Shown here in pieces: positions 34,691-48,424 of a DNA stretch of 64,000 bases. This DNA comes from Pholiota molesta (Eukaryota > Basidiomycota > Agaricomycetes > Agaricales > Strophariaceae): positions 160,181 through 224,180 of the forward strand of contig JACGCK010000074.1 of the NCBI GenBank assembly GCA_014925825.1. The letters run 5' to 3'. Numbering within the stretch: the stretch's first letter is position 1; each line of letters begins with the position of its first letter. The notes beneath the pieces were generated by a model that saw only the letters and a program-made list of their open reading frames with translations, was not told where the DNA came from and did not search any database. A program made the position numbers and the translations under genes.

Positions 34691-34898
34691 CAGATAAGAT
34701 GTGAATGGACATCGTAACGGATGCGCGATTTCGGACCGAAAGCGTAGCACTAGCAGGCCAGTCTCAACACTCAGCGCCACCACCACCACCACCAGCCCAT
34801 CGAAACAAAGGAAACCAAAGGCACGAGAACACGCCGCACCGCGAAAACGCACCACCCACGCGCACACGGGCACCACCCCCACGGACGCGCGCGCGCGC

Positions 34899-37305
34899 TC
34901 ATGCGCCCAGCGCCGCAAGCTCGCGGCGGATCTCCGCCTCGCCCTCCATCTTCCGCAGCTGCGTCGCCTCGAGCCGCTCCCCGCGCCGCGCCTTCTCCTT
35001 CAGCTCCTCGATCGCCTTCAGCTTCTTGTTCAGGTTCCGCGCCTTCTTCGCCACCGCGTCCAGCGCGCCGTCGGGCGTCGGCGGCACCGCGTCCTCCACA
35101 GCGGCCGGCGGCGCGGGCGCGGGCACCTCGAGGGGCGGGGCGGGCGAGGCGGGGGCGGTGGGGAGCAGGCCGGGCGGGGGCGGTGGTGCGCCTGGGCCGG
35201 CGCCGTTAGGTTTGCGCGCGTGTCCGTTCACTGCGTGCCCGTTCGCCGCGCCCTTCTGCTGCTCTCTCCGTTGCTGCTGCGGGTGCTGCTGGCGGCCCGC
35301 ACCCTCATACTGCACTGGCGGCACCTCCAGCGACGCGCCCGCGCCCGCAGCGCCGTCCTCGCCCTGACCCTGCTCCTTCTTCCCCTTCCGCTTCCGGTTC
35401 TTCTGCGCGTCCCCACCAGGCGCACCCGCCGACCCCGGCGGCGGCGCACCCGGCACGGTCCTCCGCGCGCCGTTCTGGCCCTGGTACCCGCCCTGCTGCT
35501 GCTGATGCTGCCCGTAGCCCGGCGCCCCAGGGACCGGGCTGCGGTTATACCGCGGCGGCGTCGCGCTCCCGCTCCCGGGCCCGCCCTCGTCCTCGCGCTT
35601 GAAGATCGACGGCGTCGCCCCGCCGCGCGCGCCAGGAGGCCGATACGCGCCCGCGGGCTTCGCCGCGACCGGGCGCAGCGCACCCTCCAGCGCCGCGGCG
35701 CCGACGCTCGCCGAGGGCGCAGGCGCGGGCGGGAGCTGCGCGCCGAACGGGGGCACGGCGTCGACGGGCGCGGGGCGCCACGCGGTCTGGTAGAGCTCGT
35801 CCGTGAGCTGCACGTGCATGAGCGGGCCGGAGCAGTGCCAGATCTTGACGCCGTTGTCGACGCGCAGGCGCGGGGAGAGCGTCGCGGTCAGCAGGAAGCG
35901 CCCGTCGGGCGACCATGCGCAGTACGACGTGTTCGGCGCGTCGATGGTCGCCACTTTGCCGAGCGTGCGCCGGTCGTAGATCTCGATTTTGCCCGCGAGG
36001 TTGCCGAAGCCCGCGAGCGCGAGCAGGCGGCCTTGCGGATTGAAGGCGATGAAGTTGCACGGAGAGCTGCCGAAGTCATGCAGCGTGCGCACGCGCTGGT
36101 CGAACAGCATGGTTTTCGCGGGCATGTCTGTGGTGAAGCATTAGAGGGTGGCCAAGAAAAAAAAAATAGAGTAAGACGCACATCCGTACACCACACCAAA
36201 TTCCTTCGAATTGGGGCTCCAAGCAAAGTCGTGAATAGGCCCTTCCTTGTCGAGCGTAACGCGGCAGTCAAAGTTTCCTGCGGCACTCAGAAGGTACATG
36301 CCCGTCTCGCCGTAATAGCTCTTGTTCGAATTGTCGACCTCCGTCTGGGTGAGGAGCAGCACCTGGGTGCCGAGCGTGTTCCACTTCATCTGTGCGCGGT
36401 CGGCCTTGAAAAAGGTTTTTTGGCATGTCGGAGGACTCTGGAGGGTAGTAAGACCATAGATCTTGATGCTCGCGGGGAGACCCTAGGAGACAAGGTGAGC
36501 TGAGGCGATTCGAGTCACTGGAACATAGATGACGCACCTTTTTCTCGGCGACGAACACTGCGACAGAGGGGTTGAGGCCCGGGCTCAGGGCGACGGCGGA
36601 GGCGCCCTCGACCTTGAGCTTGTCGACGATCCCCTTGGCCCACTCCGCGGGACGGAACACCTGGATCTCGGAGGACACGAGGCGGATGGCGTGCGATTCG
36701 GAGATGGTATACTGGAGGTCCCAGCCATCCTGCGACTTTTGGGTGAACGCGATGAGCTCCTCGCCGGTCGAGACGGAGAAGACACGGAGGTTCTTGTGCT
36801 GCGCGCCGTCTTCGAGCTTGACTGTCAACGAGGCATGTGAGATCAAGGTGCGGGGATGGAAAAGGGACGAGACGGACCTGGACGCTCCCAGGTGGAAAGG
36901 TACGTTCCGCGGGGGGAGAAGTTGAAATCGACGACGTTGGGAAGCGGCAGTTCTTGCAGTAGCTGCGCACCCTCTGCCTGGTAGATGCGGACTCTGGATA
37001 ATCGGCGGTTAAGCGAAATCGATGGATGGCGGCCCTGCGCAGTCGCGGAGAGGGCGTGGCGCAGAATGGGGGAGACTTACACGTTGGGGAGGGCGTAGGC
37101 GTAGAGCCGCCCATCGGCGCTGTAGTTCTGCATGCGCGCTGGGACGTCTGGCGCGACGAATCCGGCGACCGGGGCATAGTCTGGTGTCCCGTTGACGAGG
37201 CCGAGGGACTTTTGGGCACGGACTGCGCAGAGGTGTTTAGCAAGGCTGGGGGAAGGAGAATGTAGAGGACTTACAAGCGTATTGCTGGGAGATCTGCGAC
37301 GCCAT
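34899..37305 (-). CDS. Translation initiation factor eIF2A
   Basis: Multi-exon gene starting MASQISQQYA at 37305. The N-terminal half is a WD-type beta-propeller: RMQNYSADGRLYAYALPNV, FTQKSQDGWDLQYTISES, GPIHDFAWSPNSKEFGVVYG, and in the last exon CNFIAFNPQGRLLALAGFGN, GKIEIYDRRTLGKVATIDAP, SYCAWSPDGRFLLTATLSPR, VDNGVKIWHCSGPL. This is the eIF2A signature; the protein binds the 40S subunit and can deliver initiator tRNA on some mRNAs. The C-terminal ~250 residues are Pro/Gly/Ala/Gln-rich, followed by a charged helix (KKARNLNKKLKAIEELKEKA) common to the family. The last exon is strikingly GC-rich compared with the surroundings, which creates long spurious antisense frames. Confidence 0.92.
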
Positions 37306-39058
37306 GGGGGAAGAGTGAAAGCAAGTTAATGCTTCGCGGAGAGAAAGAGGATAATTACTTTCTTTGTTAAAAATTCCATCGTGTTGACATCGCTTTAGGG
37401 CCGGCTTATGTCAGACTAAAAATAAGGCATCTTCAATCTTGTCTTCACACTTCGACACATAATCGTTTCAGTCAGATACCTCAACACATACTCGTTTCAC
37501 ACCTGCCTATCGCCACCATGACGAAACCCTCCCGCGCTGATTTACACCCCGTTGTTGCCACCTACCGATCCCACCGACCCCGCCCAGTCGTCCTTCACTT
37601 CTCTCAAACACCAAGCCCACCGTCCTATTCCGCCGCCGCTCCCTACCGCGCAATCCATCCTTGAAGGCTCCTACGTGCCGAGTCTCACCGCGCAGTCTCA
37701 CGGCGCTCGACAGCACCGCCATCGTCCCTAGGTGCCGGCGCCCACTGGCCGTATGAGTCACTCGATGATCTGCGTTTGGATGAACGGCCACACGACATAC
37801 TCAATGTAGCCGATCATGGTAGTGGACGCTGGGACGAGGCAGAATGGTAAGGGGATATGGTTGCGGCAATCGTCGGGGTGTGCAAAAAAAAGGTCATCAT
37901 CAATTTGGATTTAAGCGCCAGTGAGAAGGGGTTCTGCGATGATCTGCATGAAACCATGGGAATTTGTGTTGGTCTGCGATCACGGGAAATCACAGAAATG
38001 AGCAGGAAACGTAGCTCTTCCAAGACTTCTAAGGATTACTGCATGAATTCAGCACTGGATATTCACGTCAATCGAACAGAAAACTATGGAATGGGAGTTT
38101 CAGCAATAGAAATGGAAGCCGAAGAAGTCAAGTAGATGGAGAGACTCACTTCAGCTCACTTCGGACGGCGGCAACTCCATCAACAGGAGATCTTTCGAAG
38201 TACAGATACCTGTCTTAGTGATAAAAAGTGAATATATGCGCATATATTCAAACAAAACCGCGACTTACAATTGCTCACCCAGGCGCCTTGGGCCGCAGGC
38301 ACCTTCATTTTGACAAAGAGAAGCCCCAGTGCAGCTGTATTTGCAGCATATAACTTGTTCGGTAGGAGGCTATAGCAGGTTTCTGAAATATAGGCAACTT
38401 CAGTGGTATGAAAAGCTCGGTTTCGAACAATCTTGATGATGTGCAGCAATCCTGTCAGTCGGTAAGTACTATAAAAACAGCCCCACAAGCCCGCGAGACG
38501 CGTCTGGCGTATTTTTTGAAGGACTGTCCAGAGTTACATAGAAGATGGTGGGAGGAGGAAGAGAGAGAGAGAGAGGAAGCATTGGCAAATTCAATGCGCG
38601 TCGCGTGGACGGGAACTGAATCACGTGCTCATGCAAGAGGCTGCAAGAGGCTGTAACGTAGTCAGCCAAAATTTCATTTCGTTTCATTTAACTTTAAACT
38701 TAGAGCTCTGGTAATAATATATAGAACGAATGGTGCAAAGCGACTCGGATGCATCTAGGAATTATGTAGTCAGGTACTATCTTAAGCCGATTTGATGTCC
38801 GCCAAAGCCGCGGACGGGGACAGGACACCGCAGAACAATGCAGAAACTCAGAGAGAAGCCCAGGAACTTTTCTGAACTCGCAGAACAGCTCATAAGACGC
38901 TCAGTGTAGCTCGGATTTACACATAAATTCACCCCTTACTGTAGAAATCCGCAGAATTGAATCCTTTTCCGCTGGGAATTTAAGCGCCCGTCCCAAGGTA
39001 CTTATCTGCCATATTGAGCTCAATTCCTAATTATGCGTGTTACATAATGGCAAGTAAA
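37306..39058. other. Intergenic region without a supported gene
   Basis: It contains the eIF2A promoter at its left side. Short frames on both strands were examined, including 37857-38135 (+) and 38180-38687 (-). None shows a family pattern or a convincing splice chain. A CT-rich run lies near 38540-38580. A short unrecognised gene cannot be excluded. Confidence 0.45.
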
Positions 39059-41526
39059 TTAAGCCCTCGAAAAACGAGCGCCTATCTCCGTAGTCCAACT
39101 TATCCACGCCTTTAACGTGGACCTAATGTCGAACTGACCTCCTACTAAACCATACTTATATGCTCCGAACGCAACAGAAGCGAGCAGTATTAGTCGCGCA
39201 AAACGACGGAGACGTTGGCGCGAACGCTGCTGTTTTAACCACACGTTGGCACCTATACCAAAGTAGTGATTCCAATTGGGTCTGCGGAACCAGAGATAGA
39301 ATATGCTGGAAGATCTGCAGGCGGAAGATCAGTGAGGAGTTTATCTGACGAGCAAGGCAGGGCACTCACTCTGGGAATGCATTAGTGATTTTGCCAGTCC
39401 CGCCCACACGATACCATGAATGACATTGTGTAAAGACAGATTTGCTCAGCCTCGCTTGAATCATATCATCATATTCGTTTGTCGCCTTTTCGCTCACTTC
39501 TATGGAGACAATTTGGTGCTCGAGAATGGGCTGAATTAGCTGCATGATGTAGTTGACCTGTAAGAAAATGGGACGCCGTTAGCGATTGCGACTAACAAAT
39601 GGGGGGAGGTAATATACCTGCAGTTCATTGGTCCATACTACGGAGGTATGACCAGTGGCGATATTTGGGCCTAAACATAAGTTCTAGTATATGAGGAGAT
39701 CTTGCATTGAAATCAAGACACAAACCAAATATCAAGAAGAAATTAGGATATCCGGGCACGGTTGTACCGAGATACGCCTTCGGTCCCTTTTGTTCCTCAT
39801 AATACTGTTGAATCGTTGTATCTAATCTCCCTTTAATGGGAACCGGATACTCGTCCTTGTAACCAAATAAGTCACGATATGAAAAGATATCGCGAAGGCA
39901 CTTACCGCGACATAGCCTGTTGCAAATATCAAGACGTCCAAGGGAACATGTTCGCCTACACCAGTTAATGTCATATTTTGGTTGCGCTTTATTTCTGGGT
40001 GAGAACATACCTGTCTTGGTCAGTATCCCATCCTCCACGATGGTCTCTATTCCCTCATAATTAATGTCTAAATTCGGACGGTGCAGGGCGCTTAAATAAT
40101 TCGCGTCGAAGATGACGCGTTTGCAACCGAGAGCTATTTATAAAGGAAGTCAAAATAAAGTAGCAAGTTAAACTTCCTAACACGAACGATATTTTGGTAT
40201 AATTTTTTCACGATATTTCTTCGGCGCAGTGGACGTCATATACCACGTAACGAACTGTATAACTGAAATATTAGCGGCTGAATGGTGGGAACACGAAACT
40301 ACCAAGATGAATATGTACCTTTGTTGTGCTCCATCGGAGCACTGAGTTTGCAAAGACAGTTGTGTACAATGTCTCAAACTGTAGAAGAATGAGACCGGTC
40401 CAACATTATGACACCATCTATTTGAACATACTATAAGAAAATGCGACCAGCGAGATACACGCATCAGGAATGGGAACAATCGAAACAGCCCTTGCCTAAA
40501 TGCCGAATACGACTTTCGGGGCTGCAGAAACGACAATGCCATTAAGTAGGGTGGAATAAGTTGTTCGATAAACAAAGCAACTTACCGAAGGAAACATCCA
40601 GTTCGGTGACCGACAGAACTGAATAATTTTCGTAGTCGGATCTTGTGAGATGATGGGTACAAATTGCGTGCTACAAGAAAAGATTATCAACGAAGGTTAG
40701 TACAGGTTATTTTGCGACAACATCATAAGCTTACGCGGACGCGCCATTTCCTATCACTCCAACCCTTCTGCCACTGAGATTTTTGGAGTAATCCCATCTG
40801 CCCGAGTGGAATATATCGCCTTTAAAACTCTTCAAGCCCGGCACATGCGCATAACGTGGCGTCTCCAGGATACCCACAGCAGAAATCACAATATGAGCTG
40901 TGGAGTGCGTCTTGACGTCGGTCGTAGGGTTCTTTGTAACGATGTCGTACATATGAGTGCCGTCGTTCCATTCTGCGGAAACGACGAGGCTATTGAAGAC
41001 GATATGCGGATAGAGATTGTGCTTCTTGGCCAGGAGGACCCAGTATTCCAAAATCTTCTCTTGCGGTAGGTGAGAAGCTGTCCAATTGCGAAGCTCGGTT
41101 GACAGGCAGTAGAAAGGCATCGTAACATCAGAGGAACAACCCTGTAAGACGCGATGAATGGACGGTCTGTACATTGGCGGGAGCGAGTTACCGGATAGAT
41201 GTTATCCTGTTCGATAAACCACATTTAATACTTGGGCCCTCGATCGCTGAGTCTATAATGCAAGAAACTTACCCTCCAAGTCCCTCCTACTTCCGCTGCT
41301 TTCTCATAAATCTAAGACTCACATGAGCGGGGCAGTCTGATAATCGCTCTGGACAATTGAGCGCACCGTGAAGTTCTCATAGCCAAACTTCGCCTTCAAA
41401 GCTATCGCACAGGTCAACCCTCCCGCCCTTTGTGCCAGAAAGGTAAAGGTGAGCTATCGATATTCAATGACGACTGAGAGTACAAACGTACCCAGAGCCT
41501 ATGATGACCACTCTCGGATTGGCCAT
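39059..41526 (-). CDS. Flavin-containing monooxygenase (Baeyer-Villiger type)
   Basis: The many-exon gene starts MANPRVVIIGSG at 41526. The N-terminal FAD Rossmann segment is split by an intron and continues AGGLTCAIALKAKFGYENF, then EKAAEVGGTWR, DNIYPGCSSDV, and MPFYCLSTELRNW. A second, NADPH-type site is VGVIGNGASATQFVPII. Later parts are LTTGY-like and FSYRDLFGYKDEYPVPIKG, then TTVPGYPNFFLIFGPNIATGHTS (the fungal monooxygenase core) and a C-terminal hydrophobic segment (RRFARLILLASVAFGAYKYG) that could anchor it to a membrane. Such enzymes insert oxygen into ketones or N/S-containing substrates using FAD and NADPH. The substrate is not predictable. No biosynthetic cluster partners are adjacent. 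Confidence 0.85.
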
Positions 41527-43523
41527 GTCAAGTTGAAACTTGGTCGGGCAGGTTTATTCTGAGATGGAAGCAAAAAGCGAGCTTCAAGCTAACTTCCTCA
41601 GAATGTACTTATAGCTTTGGCCGTGGATACTTCTGACAATCTGTGGGAAATACAGGTCAGATATCAGATACGCAAAGTATGTGACTAATCTACCATTGTT
41701 AGACTAGTACACACCGTTATATACTTCTCACAGAATCTTCCGTTACTCGGATCCGTTGTTTGTTGCTCCGGCGTCCGAATGCACTTTACCATCCTTCCGC
41801 GCGCTTCGCTGATAGCTGTTCTCCTCTCAGCTCTGGAAATCACGTCGACTGAAAGCCAAGAGTACCTAGCATATCCTTCCCTCCGAATACGGTCCTACGA
41901 TTAGTTTTTAAAACCATCATTGGCGGAAGGAATACCTGGCCGAGCTGATATCACTATGTACATGTCTGATGACGGTGCATGCGACCAAGTCTTGGATCAA
42001 TCACTGATAGCCTGCACAACATGCGAGAGAAGCAATCTTGCCGACCCGGCATTCTGTTCTTTCCGGTCCCTATGCTGAAACTGAGATTCATATGTTATTG
42101 ACGTAGAGAATTGAGACTCTTGAGTGATTCAAGCATCGAAGCGATATGGGCCTCAAAGCGAAAGATATCATTCGCAAGGGGTTCGACGCGGTGCACGCGA
42201 TGACAACACTAGAAAAAAGACGTCTATAAGGCTAGTACGAGTATCTTGCAAAGCTCGTACCATGTCAATGGTCCGTAAAAGATCTCACGTACGGTTGTAT
42301 GGCGGCTGGTTGTGCACCTGTTGAAGCAATAAAGTGGTTGTTAGCTAGCCACCAATCTACTATACCAGTTTGAGACGTCTAGAAACTCAACCTTCGACAA
42401 TGGAAGGATCCGCGAAAGCGCTAGAAGTAAGTGAGGCTTTTGTCCGAAGTGATGTCTTTGCAGTTGAAAATGACACTTCTATTATTGCAGGCCTGAAAAC
42501 ATTGCCGTCGATAGAAGGCACGCCACACCACAAAATGATGGGAGCTGCGCAAGCCCGTAAACAGTTGCACCCTATGTACGGGTGCAGTGAGGGGATGTAG
42601 AGGATGTTAAGGTTCAATTCTTCCCAGAGAATCGACTCGATAGAACCCAAAAGCTCAAGCTTGAAGCTTGAGCTTGAGGAGTGGGAAGCGTGCGTGAGTA
42701 TATTGACTGGCCGAATCTTTCTGTTTCGTTAGTGTTACATACAAGATAATGGAGTGGTGTGCAGGGGAGCAGACGTTACATATAGTAGGAGGAGTTAAGT
42801 TGGTAGCGCGTGACCGTTACTGCCTCCGATGAAATATTACGTAACGCACATCGCGTCACTGCAATGGAAGGTACTGTAGTCTGTCACGCAGCTCAAGCTC
42901 TCTCGACGAGCAATTATTTGATTGACATTCGCTGAGCCCGCGACAATAAGATGCTGGCAGCTGGATCTAGTTCTTGTGCACAATCAAACAGCAAAGCTTC
43001 AAACTTCCAATGTAATAGTGTGGACAGACAGAATACGATATAAATACAGTGTATATAACTTCCACCTACTTCATTAACAACAACATCTGGCCTTGATCAA
43101 ATATTGGACAAGCGTAACTATAGAAAAAATAAGTCGGCTATGGTTCATTGGACGAGAGAAGAAGTGAACAAGAAAAAGTAAAAACCAATAATGCAGGAGG
43201 ACGCCCGTGAGAATGTAGCCAAGCAATGAAATTATATGGACAGCGAGAGAAGATTTGAGATGGTGATGTGGGGGATGCCTAGGTAAAAGAAAAAGAAGAA
43301 AGGGATGAATAGGATAACGTCGGCATGATCGTCAAATAATTATTGGATCAACGCAGGATATTCATCCATGCGCGAGGACCTTGACGAGGGCCTTGAAAGT
43401 CATGGGTGTTTCGTGATCTAAAGACATTGCATTTCAAACCGTACTCGCTCCTCGGCGGAGAGTACGATCCACACAGACCCTTCGCAGCAGGGTCGTTTGA
43501 CTTGAGCGCTACCTCGAGTTCCT
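41527..43523. other. Intergenic region, about 2 kb
   Basis: No gene was recognised. A near-perfect palindrome (ctcaagcttgaagcttgag) lies at about 42654-42672. Short frames at 42124-42324 and 42370-42600 have no recognised content. The right part probably carries the shugoshin 3' UTR. Confidence 0.45.
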
Positions 43524-45611
43524 TCAGATCGCCATGCTATGCCGCCTGATGTCCTCTATCGCAGCGACCGCAGCCGCAGCTGCGCTCCGCTTCGGAAGGC
43601 CCTTCCGCCGCCCTTCCATATTGACCCAGCTTCCCGCTGGGCTCGCCCCGCCACCGCCACCCATGTACTCCGCATCAGCCTGCGCCCCGTCGCTGTCGTC
43701 GTCGCTCAGCAGCGGCCGTGACTTTTTCTTTTTCAGCAATGACGACGAGGAAGATGACGACGTGCTCGTCCCAGAGGTCGTTGAGCCAGTTGTCCGCGTA
43801 GGAGGCCCTGGGGAGTACATGGCAGCTGCTGATCCTGGGCGCGATGGAGGAAGCGGGAAGTTTTCGGGGTTGATATAACCGTTGGCGCCTCGTAGAGGCA
43901 AGGCAGGAATTATGTGGGTTGGTGGTAGGTCCAGTGGAATTGTGGTTGACTGTCGACGTCATTGTCCGCAGTTGGAGGTGAGGAAGATGAGATACTGGCT
44001 TGTAATTCGTGGATGACATCACAGCCGCTGCTGATGAACGCTTTTTCCGAGTAGGCTCTGCAGTCCCAGGTGGTGGATCTGGCTTGCGCATTTTTCTAGT
44101 AACGTGTAATTGTGGGTTTAATTCAACCAGAAGCAAATAAGATAAATTTGAACGTACGTATTCAGCTTGGGCTCTGCGTAATTAACGCTCTTCCGCGTTC
44201 TTCGTTCTCGGTTTCCTCCAACGCCCATTCCATCCCCATCAGGGGGCGCTGGACTTGATGACCCGCGAGAAGTTGGAGCAGAGCCGATTGGCGAACTCGG
44301 CCGAAGGAACTGGCGCTTGGAGGTGGTGGCGGCGTCGGTGTCGGTCGCATCATGTACTTGTAAAATTCACAGAATGAGATGGCCATCATGCCTCACCAAC
44401 TTGAGACGCACCGTTGCTATCAATTGGCTGTAACGCCGTTCGTGTTGAATCTTTCGGCTTCGGCTTGACAAAATCTGAAGGCTCTACCTCATCGCGCTGT
44501 TTCTTCTTCTCTCGCACCCGCAGATCCCCCACAGCATCTTTCTCACTTCCGGATTCTCGTTGCTCCTTTGACTTGCCTTTCCGCTTCTCTTTCTTCAAAA
44601 ACATATCTTCCTCAGGGTCTTGGTCCATAATCACGACTTCGATCTCCCCATGAACAGCAGCGTACTCTTCTGCTTCTTCTGCACGTCCAGCTTCCAGACG
44701 AATTGGAGAACCGAAGGCTGGACTGGCGGAGCGAGGCGCTGACAAAGCTTCGGTGTTGATTTCTAGCAACCCGCTCGGGCGTCGCAAAGTTTTCCGAGGT
44801 TTGGTGAGTGGGCCGGCTGAAATGTTCTCATATCCAACCATAGGTGTAGCAGATCGCGTTGGAGATGCGCCGCGAGACGGTAGCGGTAGTTTGGAGGCGG
44901 ACAATCGAGGTTTTGATTTCGCTCTTTTCCGAGACGGCGTTAGTGCTGCTGGTGGTTTTTCCTGTTCGTTGGAAGACGGGTAGGGCTCTTCCTCTTCGTA
45001 AATTCCCGGGATATTAGGCGGCCGGGAAACGCGATTCGCCAGCGGGGATCCCGTCTCTGAGTTGACGCTGGGCTCGCGACGTCGAGCACGTGGAGATGGT
45101 GGTGAGGACGGCATGTTGGGGGCAGGTCGGATGTTGTACGAGTCGCGGAGGTAACTCAGATGTTTCGCCAAGTTCTGTGACTGGGGGAGACGGTCAGTAA
45201 TGCCACTGTGTTGGAAATCGAAACGGGCGCACCGCACTCTCCGCATCTGCAAGAATTTGGTGTGATTTTTCCCGTTCGCGCTTCAGCTGGGCGGCCAGAG
45301 CAATTTCGGATGCCCGCAACCGGAGGTTTTCGACATAAAGCGTGGATATTTGAGCATTGAGCTCCTCGATGCGAACACTCAGTGTTGAATTAAGTCTGCG
45401 AACGGTCACGGAATCAGCAGTCTGCGATATATAGTACTATCTGATAAGTACTTGGTGATATGTTTGTTGGCGAGTAAGAATTTCTTCTTGACTGTGAAAT
45501 GGTCAGACTTTGGTCCACGCGAGATTGTGATATGTACGCACAGTTTTCGAACTCGAACAACGCATCGTTCTGTCTGACGCCTAACGATGAGCGCGACTCT
45601 CGCCTGCTCAT
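43524..45611 (-). CDS. SGO1: Shugoshin (centromeric cohesin protector)
   Basis: The multi-exon gene starts MSRRESRSSLGVRQNDALF at 45611. After splicing, the N-terminal coiled coil reads ENFKKKFLLANKHITK, then LNSTLSVRIEELNAQISTL and YVENLRLRASEIALAAQLKR. This is the shugoshin PP2A-binding coiled coil. The conserved C-terminal basic box is also present, split by an intron: RERRTRKSVNYAEPKLNT joined to KMRKPDPP, the SGO motif that binds phosphorylated histone H2A. The middle is disordered and acidic or Ser/Pro-rich. The final exons encode a low-complexity tail (LLKKKKSRPLLSDDDSDG) ending at 43524. Role: protects centromeric cohesin in meiosis or mitosis and supports chromosome biorientation. 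The exact borders of the small 3' exons are the least certain part. Confidence 0.9.
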
Positions 45612-46006
45612 GCTGATAGCCGGCTGCGCGCTGCGATGTGTTGCAGGACAAGGAGACTCGTTGCTCGAGACTTGAGAACGGCGAGCGCAACGAGAAACAC
45701 GAACAACAAGCGGTCACGTGGCCAATTGTGGTTAGTGGCAAAGCCCATACATTGATACAATGATACATAGTTGATGAGGCGGCAGACCGAAATGAATACA
45801 TTCAGAACGCCGCGATGCAGACATATGAACGTATTTTAAGTCTCAATGGGTATGTTCGTAAATACAGCGAGACAACGAGGCATACTTATTTTTATAGTGA
45901 CCAGATTCAGACAACCTTGCTTGCGCTATTCATTGGCTATTCATCATTTAAAAGGACTAATGAAACCCTCCGATTAGAAGTAGGCCTACGAAGTCTTATC
46001 AGTAAT
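45612..46006. other. Spacer upstream of shugoshin
   Basis: Holds the shugoshin promoter and the 3' region of the next gene on the same strand. No element was recognised. Confidence 0.45.
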
Positions 46007-48424
46007 CTAATCTCTAAAAGCTGACTTCGTAAGTATGCTTACGGCGGCATTTGGAGGACTCGCGCAGCCTCCGATGCTACAGTTTAAAAACAAACGATCA
46101 CGGACATCAGTGTCAAAGTGCCAGAGTAACAGCAAGAAGGCCTACATGTGTAACGGCCATGAGGTGAAGAAGAACGTATATCTACCCGTCTCAGCGCATG
46201 TTTGAGACAGCTCCTCTAGGTCGAAAAATTCGCCTGTGAAATAAATGCATGCAATGAGCAAAGCGTTAGAATGTGGCATAAAACCAAAGGAATTTACCAA
46301 GAGGCATTCCCCATAGACTAGTAATTTCTCAGGAATACACGGCTGCGGCATGTATAGAACCACTCACCCTAAGATGGTCTATAAATCACAACAATTAGAA
46401 AAATAGCCAGAAATTCCGAAAATTAAGTCTGCGAACCTGATGCAGAAGCGTGCCAGGAGGCGCCGGCCATCTCTGATCAAGAAACATGTCAATTAAAGCT
46501 CCAGATACTAGAAATCGTGTGCACCTCCAATGCAGGTTGATCTGAAGCTATTGCCGCGAAGTGGTTGTTCCTGGAATAATTATCGTGAAACAAAATACAC
46601 AAAAAGAACACCAGTATCGTTCACGAACCATAAGAATCGTTTCATATCTTCTCCCTGTTCGATTCCAGCGCTGGAACAAACCGATGGAAAAATTATTATC
46701 AGCGATTTTTGTCATTGGCGAAATTTGGGACCACGGAAAAAAAAACTGACAAGGTTTCTGGGCGGCCTTGTAAAGCATGTCTCTCCGATGTCGTTACAGC
46801 GTAGTATTTTTGGATAAAACCCACTCTTATCAAAAGAATATCTCCACGACGGAATTGTACATTCTGATACTTCGCCACTTCCAGAAGATCCGCCACCGAT
46901 ATTGGATGAGTGGTCCATGGGTCGTAAGGCAGCTTGCCACCATTCCTGGTGTGAAAACCCACAAGATCAAGGAGAACGCCGCGCCCACATATGCCATGCT
47001 TCGCCCAATCTGGTGGTTCACAGAAGAAGAAAAGACATGGGTCAGTGATTGATAGCGATTATCGGTATGTAGATTTTCAAAAGAAGAATGAAGCTCCGGA
47101 GTCTGGAGCTGGAACGGTGTAGGTGGTAGCGTGCAGGGATATCAACCGCTCATATCGTGTCTCAAGGCGAACTTGTCTTAGGCAGAAGCGCCCGCCCTGA
47201 GCGACCGGATCAAATGTCTGTCTGCCGCTGGAATGGGACTGTCGGAGATGGCGTGCGCAGACCAAGCACACTGGATGGCGCCCTCAGAAGCGCCGCCGCC
47301 TGGTTCTACAAACATAAAGAGGAGATATTGACATACTCTGAATACCGATTTTTGAGTGACTTGGAGCAATGGCGTTTGGATCGGGTATCGGGATTATCCC
47401 TTCGGGAAGCGACAGAGCATCCGTGCTATATGACAGTACAAAATGACGATGCATCTCAGTCAGTTAATGAACGGTATTGACTCCATGCGTGGAGTTGAAA
47501 AAGGAGGTAGATCTTCACATACTTGTTATAGAATACCCCATGTTCAATGAGTCCGTAATGTCGAAGTCCATCCCACTGAGAGCCCGACTGAGAATTCTGG
47601 CAGAGGTAAATGGAGTCATCGATTAATGACCCAAGTAGTATACAGATCAAGTCAGTATACCCAGTATACCAGAACCGGCACTAAAAGGACCGGTAAATCG
47701 TGTGCATAGAAAACTAACCATGTGGATCTCGTCATCTCTAGGCATACCATTCGGTCTCTTGATGATCATCTTGACCTCTGGCGTTCTTCTGTTGAACATG
47801 GGCTGCGTGTTAAACGGAATAGTGGGTATAAGTATATGGTTTTGTTTTCGCAGTTTTTCGTATCCGAGTCTTCATGTAGACTGACCTTCTCGGGAAAATT
47901 GATAGGCCTTGAATGATAAATAGACAGATTAGCAGATGCATTATATCAATCAGTAATAACCATAAATGAAAGCTATCGATAAACAGAGCTTTGACGTGTA
48001 GCAAGTAAAATCCATTTTGAAGAGAAAAGAAATCGGCGAATCGAATCAAAAATGTGGGTGACTTACCAATTCAAGGAAACAGTTTTACCGGACCTAGAAG
48101 ATAGAGACAACAATCGGCATTCAATTATCAACGTCATTCAAATTGAAACCCGAACGGAGCTCGACACCATCACCCGCAGAAGGACATCCCAAAGTTAAAT
48201 ATGTTTACTTACTTGATTTCTTCTGTTGCCGCCTGCTGTACCACCGCCTCGGTCAATAAGTTAACCGTACCCAACTGATCTTCTGGCCCCCAAACGCCCC
48301 AGGCGCATCCCGGAAAATTCTTGTACGAGGGCAGTTCATCATAGGCAGGTAAGGGTTTCTCGGCCAGCTCCTGACCTCGCGGAAGGATGTGGGCTACGGT
48401 ATTTTCCAGTCGCTTCGATGCCAT
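46007..48424 (-). CDS. Cyclase-family hydrolase (kynurenine formamidase-like fold)
   Basis: Many small exons. Recognisable parts are MASKRLENTVAHILPRG, FPGCAWGVWGPEDQLGTVN, NTQSGSQWDGLRHYG (equivalent to the metal-binding H-x-G-T-H-x-D region in bacterial relatives, here in the fungal QSGxQWDGxRH form), then DLVGFHTRNGGKLPYDPWT, the RRGDILLIRVGFIQKYY strand, and the C-terminal FFFTSWPLHIIGGCASPPNA after a final intron, ending at 46007. Fungal members of this PF04199 family are annotated as cyclases or formamidase-like amidohydrolases; the substrate is unknown. An alternative start lies at 48457. The final splice at about 46154 is needed to restore the conserved SPPNA ending; without it the protein would stop at WPLHM. 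Confidence 0.82.

Noticed and set aside
34701..36503. 600-codon open frame on the + strand
   Set aside because: It is antisense to the very GC-rich last exon of eIF2A, which runs on the - strand with clear WD-repeat motifs. The translated product is Arg/Leu/Ala-rich noise typical of GC-rich antisense frames.
37857..38687. Possible small gene between eIF2A and the monooxygenase
   Set aside because: Several short frames and GT/AG pairs exist, but no combination gave a recognisable or well-composed protein.
42370..42600. 76-codon frame ending MYGCSEGM as a gene
   Set aside because: It has no family pattern, no convincing splice partners and an antisense frame of similar length.
46142..46363. 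Premature end of the cyclase-family gene at WPLHM
   Set aside because: A GT-AG intron just before the stop restores the family ending IGGCASPPNA, so this is not a truncation.
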